Part shown: positions 13,640 to 16,782 of the stretch, in pieces
Numbering within the stretch: position 1 is the stretch's first letter
Layout of the letters: the number at the start of each line of letters is the position of its first letter
Source: Nitrospinaceae bacterium
GTDB lineage: Bacteria; Nitrospinota; Nitrospinia; Nitrospinales; VA-1
Length of the DNA: 16,782 bases
NCBI GenBank assembly: GCA_029937655.1
Contig: JAPYPK010000026.1
Span: forward strand, 1-16,782
Reading direction: 5' to 3'
Program-made: the position numbers and the translations under genes
The notes under the pieces: model-generated
The model's database searches: none
What the model was told of the DNA's origin: nothing
Seen by the model: only the letters and a program-made list of their open reading frames with translations

Positions 13640-15619
13640 ATGAAAAACAAGAACCCAAAGCAAAAAGACACAACTGATATCAATGATGTAACATTGTCAA
13701 ATGTTGCTAAAAAAATCATCAAACCAATATTTTGGACGGTTTTGGTAGTCGCTGGGCTATGGTCTCTAATGCATTTTTCAACACCAGAAACAAAACTCGA
13801 ACCTTATACCAAATTCCAAAAAACATCCGCCTCTTTTGACAACAATCTTGACGTAGAAGTAAAACCGAAATTAGAACGTTTCACTGAAACTAAACAACCC
13901 AACTTCACCAATATTTCAAGCCAAAATTCTGAACCCACACCAACTGGCAACCAATTACCGAGGAAAACGCTGGAACACATCCAAAAAGGAATGCAACTCA
14001 TTGAAGAAGGGAAATTTAACAGCGCCGATTTAGAGTTTGAAAAAGCGGCTCAAATCAGTCCTAATTCATCTGAAGTTTTTGCACTTTGGGGCACTGCACT
14101 TCGAGTTCAGGAAAAATACAAAGGTGCCAACCGTCATTTTTCAAAAGCTCTAGAACTATCACCCAACGATGCAGAAATCGCTTTCAACTGGGGTGTCTCC
14201 CGCTTTAGAGAAAAAGCCACTGATGAGGCTATCAATTTATTCCTAAAGACAGTCAAGCTAAGCCCATCTTACCACATGGGCTGGTACTACCTTGGAAAGG
14301 CCTATGGGCAAAAAAATAATTACGACGAAGAAATCAAAAGCCTTTTAAAGGTTACCACCTTAAAACCAGATTTTGGTTGGGGTCACTTCGACCTAGCAAT
14401 AGCCCTCAGTCTGAAAAAGAAATTTGAAGAAGCTGCACCGCACTTTGAAAGAGCCATTGCTATAGACAAGAAACAATTCGAGAAACCTTTCGTCGTTCAG
14501 TTTCTAACCGCACTAGGACGGCATAACCCAACTCCCCCTAAAAAAGAAGAAAAGAAAAAACCTGAACCGGTGGCCAAGGAAGCCAAAATAGATACCACCC
14601 AAAAAAATAAATTAAAGGCAGACGAGGTAAAGTCGGAGGGGTCAGACCATAAAATGGACGAGGGGTCCAAGATGAAAAAAGCAACAACCCACGTCAAGGG
14701 GACGATGCTCATCAACGGAAAACCGCCCGGTTCCAATGCGATCATATTCCTGGAAACAAAAACTAAAATGAAAGTACCACACCAGAAAACTCTTAACATC
14801 ACTATTGATCAAAGTGACCTCCAGTTTTCTCCTAAACACACCATAGTCCCTGTAGGTTCTACTGTTAACTTTTCTAATCAGGATGTGGAAGTACATAATA
14901 TTTATTCAAAATCTTTGAACAATCAATTTAATCTGGGTGCCATGTCTTCAGGCATGGCCAAAACGATCTCTCTTCTTCAACCAGGCCCAATCGTCCTGCG
15001 ATGCAATCTTCATAAGGATATGGTGGGTACTATTTTTGTTATCCCCAACGGTTACTACACCCAACCAGACGAACAAGGTAAATACGAATTCGATGCGGTA
15101 AAGAGTGCCGGTTACATCATGCAAGCCTGGGCACCTCATCTAGCTCCTGGAGATGTCGAAGCCAACTTAAAACCTGCCGATCTAAATGGCGAAGACAAAG
15201 CCTTTGATTTTGATATTAAAACGGCCTCTCTTCCTGAAGAGATCCATGACATGGTCGACTCAGTCGATTACAACGCTGTTGTTGATAATATAAATAATGA
15301 GCTAGAACAGGCAATACAAGACTGGGAGGGTGGAAAAAAATACATTTCGCGAAAGCGTGTCTTGATGGCAATCACAAAATATTATGACGGTGGTGGACTC
15401 AAAGGAGCTTTAGCAAAGAGTTTTAGTGAAAAAAGAAGTCAGGATTTAGAGGACAAACTTGATGCTATTAGAAAAATTATTTCAGGAATAGGCTCCGAAG
15501 CGAAATCGGCCACAGGAGATGCTCTACGAAAAAGGGCAGCATTTGTGGTCAGTCAGCTCCGGGTTAATGTCAAAGAACTTAAAGCCCGCCTGAACCCAGA
15601 CCCTCGAGATTTAAAATAA
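13640..15619 (+). CDS. Membrane-anchored TPR-cupredoxin fusion protein
   Basis: A 659-residue multidomain protein. Residues 1-28 are polar and basic, and 29-46 form one transmembrane anchor (PIFWTVLVVAGLWSLM), which should place the rest outside the inner membrane. After a linker, residues about 109-285 hold five TPR units (for example GKFNSADLEFEKAAQISPN). A Lys/Glu/Pro linker (about 295-350) follows, then a cupredoxin domain (352-470) of the methylamine-utilisation type, with copper-ligand candidates H419 (EVHNIYS), C455, H458 and M461 in RCNLHKDM. This is the His-Cys-His-Met set of a type 1 site with C-x2-H-x2-M spacing. A short beta segment (GKYEFDAVKSAGYIMQAW) completes this fold. Residues about 525-659 are all helical. 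It lacks an obvious Shine-Dalgarno sequence. It probably binds copper for electron transfer or metal handling and uses the TPRs to dock partners. The exact role is unknown. Confidence 0.85.
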   Translation: MKNKNPKQKDTTDINDVTLSNVAKKIIKPIFWTVLVVAGLWSLMHFSTPETKLEPYTKFQKTSASFDNNLDVEVKPKLERFTETKQPNFTNISSQNSEPTPTGNQLPRKTLEHIQKGMQLIEEGKFNSADLEFEKAAQISPNSSEVFALWGTALRVQEKYKGANRHFSKALELSPNDAEIAFNWGVSRFREKATDEAINLFLKTVKLSPSYHMGWYYLGKAYGQKNNYDEEIKSLLKVTTLKPDFGWGHFDLAIALSLKKKFEEAAPHFERAIAIDKKQFEKPFVVQFLTALGRHNPTPPKKEEKKKPEPVAKEAKIDTTQKNKLKADEVKSEGSDHKMDEGSKMKKATTHVKGTMLINGKPPGSNAIIFLETKTKMKVPHQKTLNITIDQSDLQFSPKHTIVPVGSTVNFSNQDVEVHNIYSKSLNNQFNLGAMSSGMAKTISLLQPGPIVLRCNLHKDMVGTIFVIPNGYYTQPDEQGKYEFDAVKSAGYIMQAWAPHLAPGDVEANLKPADLNGEDKAFDFDIKTASLPEEIHDMVDSVDYNAVVDNINNELEQAIQDWEGGKKYISRKRVLMAITKYYDGGGLKGALAKSFSEKRSQDLEDKLDAIRKIISGIGSEAKSATGDALRKRAAFVVSQLRVNVKELKARLNPDPRDLK

Positions 15620-15624
15620 AAAAA

Positions 15625-16590
15625 TTACTCGGGGTAACCTGGCACCAAACTACGAGGAGCCTTTCCTTCGAGAACATCGAGAATGTTATCGGCTACCAAC
15701 AAGGCCATCTTGTCTCGTGTCTCAAAACTGGCGCTTCCAATATGAGGAAGTATCATTAGGTTATCAAGTTCTCTCATTCCTTCGGTAAGCTCTGGTTCGT
15801 CTTCATAAACATCCAAAGCGGCCCCTGCCAGTCGACCTTCCCTAAGGGCTGCAACCAAGGCATAGTCGTCGATAACTTTTCCGCGAGCTGTATGAATTAG
15901 ATACGCTGTTTTCTTCATAAGGGTAATTTCATCGTTACCTATCATATACTCTGTTTCCTCTGTCAGAGGAACGTGAAGAGTTAAGAAATCAGATTCTCGT
16001 AAAACCTTTTCAAAAGTAGCGTACTCAACATTGAGTTTCTTTTCTTCTGCCTTCGGCAAGCGATTTCTTTGGTGGTACAATGTTCGCATATTAAATCCAA
16101 TAGCCCTTCTTGCCACAGACCGACCTATCTCCCCAAGCCCGATAATTCCAAGAGTTTTTTCGTATACATCTCCCCCAAGAAATAGTTGAGCTCCCCAACC
16201 CTGAAACTTACTCTCTCGTGTATAGCGGTCAGCCGGAATAATCCGACGCGCAGTTCCAAGAATCATCGCCCAAGTAAGATCTGCAGTGGTTTCATGAAGC
16301 ACATTAGGAGTGTTAGTAACCCATATACCCCTTTCAGATGCATAAGTTACGTCAATATTGTTAAAACCAGCTCCATAATTTGCAATAATTTTGAGCTTAG
16401 TACCTTGATCGATAATGTCTTGATCAATTCTGTCCGTTAAGTAGCTTATGACAGCATCACTTCCCGAGATCTTCTGCTTAAGTTCATCTTTTGTTAGCGA
16501 AGTTCGATTTATTTTCAAATCACATTCGGGAGAGAGTTTGTCTAGGGCAACTTGAGGAAAAATATTGGTCACAGTTACGATTGGTTTCAT
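15625..16590 (-). CDS. D-2-hydroxyacid dehydrogenase, glyoxylate/hydroxypyruvate reductase type
   Basis: A cytoplasmic NAD(P)H-dependent oxidoreductase of 321 residues, the normal length for the GyaR/GhrB group. The nucleotide-binding motif is GLGEIG (151-156) in the central Rossmann domain. The catalytic triad of the family is present: R236 in HTARGKVID, E265 in DVYEDEPEL and H283 in LPHIGSAS. NYGAGFNNIDV (71-81) is the substrate-loop signature. Expected reactions are glyoxylate to glycolate or hydroxypyruvate to D-glycerate, linking one- and two-carbon metabolism with serine and glycerate. Which substrate is preferred cannot be read from the sequence. An AAAGGG stretch lies about 9 bases before the ATG at 16590. 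It converges with the TPR-cupredoxin gene, their stops only five bases apart, and diverges from the gene at 16662. Confidence 0.92.
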   Translation of the reverse strand: MKPIVTVTNIFPQVALDKLSPECDLKINRTSLTKDELKQKISGSDAVISYLTDRIDQDIIDQGTKLKIIANYGAGFNNIDVTYASERGIWVTNTPNVLHETTADLTWAMILGTARRIIPADRYTRESKFQGWGAQLFLGGDVYEKTLGIIGLGEIGRSVARRAIGFNMRTLYHQRNRLPKAEEKKLNVEYATFEKVLRESDFLTLHVPLTEETEYMIGNDEITLMKKTAYLIHTARGKVIDDYALVAALREGRLAGAALDVYEDEPELTEGMRELDNLMILPHIGSASFETRDKMALLVADNILDVLEGKAPRSLVPGYPE

Positions 16591-16616
16591 TTAACAAAGC
16601 CCTTTACAAGTTTCTG

Positions 16617-16625
16617 TGTTATAGT
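16617..16625 (+). promoter_or_regulatory. Extended -10 promoter for the gene at 16662
   Basis: TGTTATAGT (16617-16625) is an extended -10 element: TG, one base, then TATAGT with five of six matches. TTTACA at 16603-16608 is too close to be its -35, but extended -10 promoters can work without one. The predicted transcript would start near 16632. Its leader includes a small inverted repeat, AGGAA-TAAC-TTCCT (16642-16655). Confidence 0.42.
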
Positions 16626-16661
16626 AAATTATTGATTTTAAAGGAATAACTTCCTAACTGC

Positions 16662-16782
16662 ATGAAAATCCTATTTTTAGTTCCCCCTGAAACAATCTCC
16701 ATCGAATCGTCCGTGCCCAAAGCCCTAGAAGGTGGAAAAGGCTATTATCCCAAGCTCGGGCTAATGTATGTCGCTGCATGGT
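16662..16782 (+). CDS. Probable B12-binding radical SAM protein, 3' end cut by window
   Basis: Only the first 40 codons are visible. They read MKILFLVPPE followed, after a variable stretch, by GYYPKLGLMYVAAW. A short beta strand with PP, then a (Y)PxLGLxYxAA segment, is the typical opening of the cobalamin-binding domain of B12-dependent radical SAM enzymes (the BchE/P-methylase class and relatives). The radical SAM cluster motif would lie beyond the window, so the reaction cannot be inferred. AAGGA at 16641-16645 is 16 bases upstream of the ATG, farther than usual for a ribosome-binding site. The gene diverges from the hydroxyacid dehydrogenase across a 71-base spacer. Confidence 0.68.
   Translation, partial: MKILFLVPPETISIESSVPKALEGGKGYYPKLGLMYVAAW

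Noticed and set aside
14497..14896. Minus-strand open frames opposite the cupredoxin region
   Set aside because: The plus-strand frame has clear TPR and cupredoxin motifs. The reverse frames are compositional shadows.

Overview
The window is a gene-dense, moderately AT-rich stretch of bacterial chromosome made mostly of housekeeping genes. No rRNA, tRNA, CRISPR array, insertion sequence or phage module was seen. The gene set includes ATP-type PEP carboxykinase, futalosine-pathway menaquinone synthesis (mqnC), a fused CobA-HemD for siroheme/cobamide synthesis, PdxA-type vitamin B6 synthesis, a long two-domain dCTP deaminase and a methylamine-utilisation-type cupredoxin. This points to a Gram-negative, respiring bacterium outside the enteric group. 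A Nitrospinota or 'deltaproteobacterial-grade' marine lineage would fit, but that placement is an inference from gene content only.

Layout. Bases 1-5007 (+): end of pckA, then a tightly overlapped set pdxA-ksgA-cobA/hemD. Bases 5008-6049 (+): a spacer with a possible promoter, then a XerC/D-like tyrosine recombinase that has lost its nucleophile. Bases 6098-7945 (-): a parvulin-type prolyl isomerase, a VOC (glyoxalase-fold) protein and mqnC, probably one operon behind a good sigma70-like promoter at 7987-8015. Bases 8177-11750 (-): scpB-rluB-exported FlgT/DUF2066-like protein-AI-2E family permease, coupled by a 4-nt overlap and a TGATATG junction, with a candidate promoter at 11796-11824. Bases 11862-13040 (-): two-domain dCTP deaminase. 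Bases 13313-15619 (+): an FmdB zinc ribbon and a large membrane-anchored TPR-cupredoxin fusion. Bases 15625-16590 (-): a D-2-hydroxyacid (glyoxylate/hydroxypyruvate) dehydrogenase. From 16662 (+): the start of a likely B12-binding radical SAM gene that runs off the window.

How the genes relate: pckA and the hydroxyacid dehydrogenase serve central carbon flow. pdxA, cobA-hemD and mqnC supply cofactors (PLP, siroheme/cobamide, menaquinone). ksgA and rluB modify rRNA, scpB serves chromosome condensation, and dcd supplies dUMP/dUTP for thymidylate.

The two most unusual loci are the pseudo-recombinase (three of six canonical catalytic positions substituted in an otherwise gap-free motif alignment) and the TPR-cupredoxin-helical fusion, which looks like an uncharacterised copper-binding envelope protein. 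No intergenic gap exceeds 300 bases. The gaps of 200-300 bases (5008-5233, 7946-8176 and 13041-13312) hold only the promoter-like elements listed and no gene I can support.
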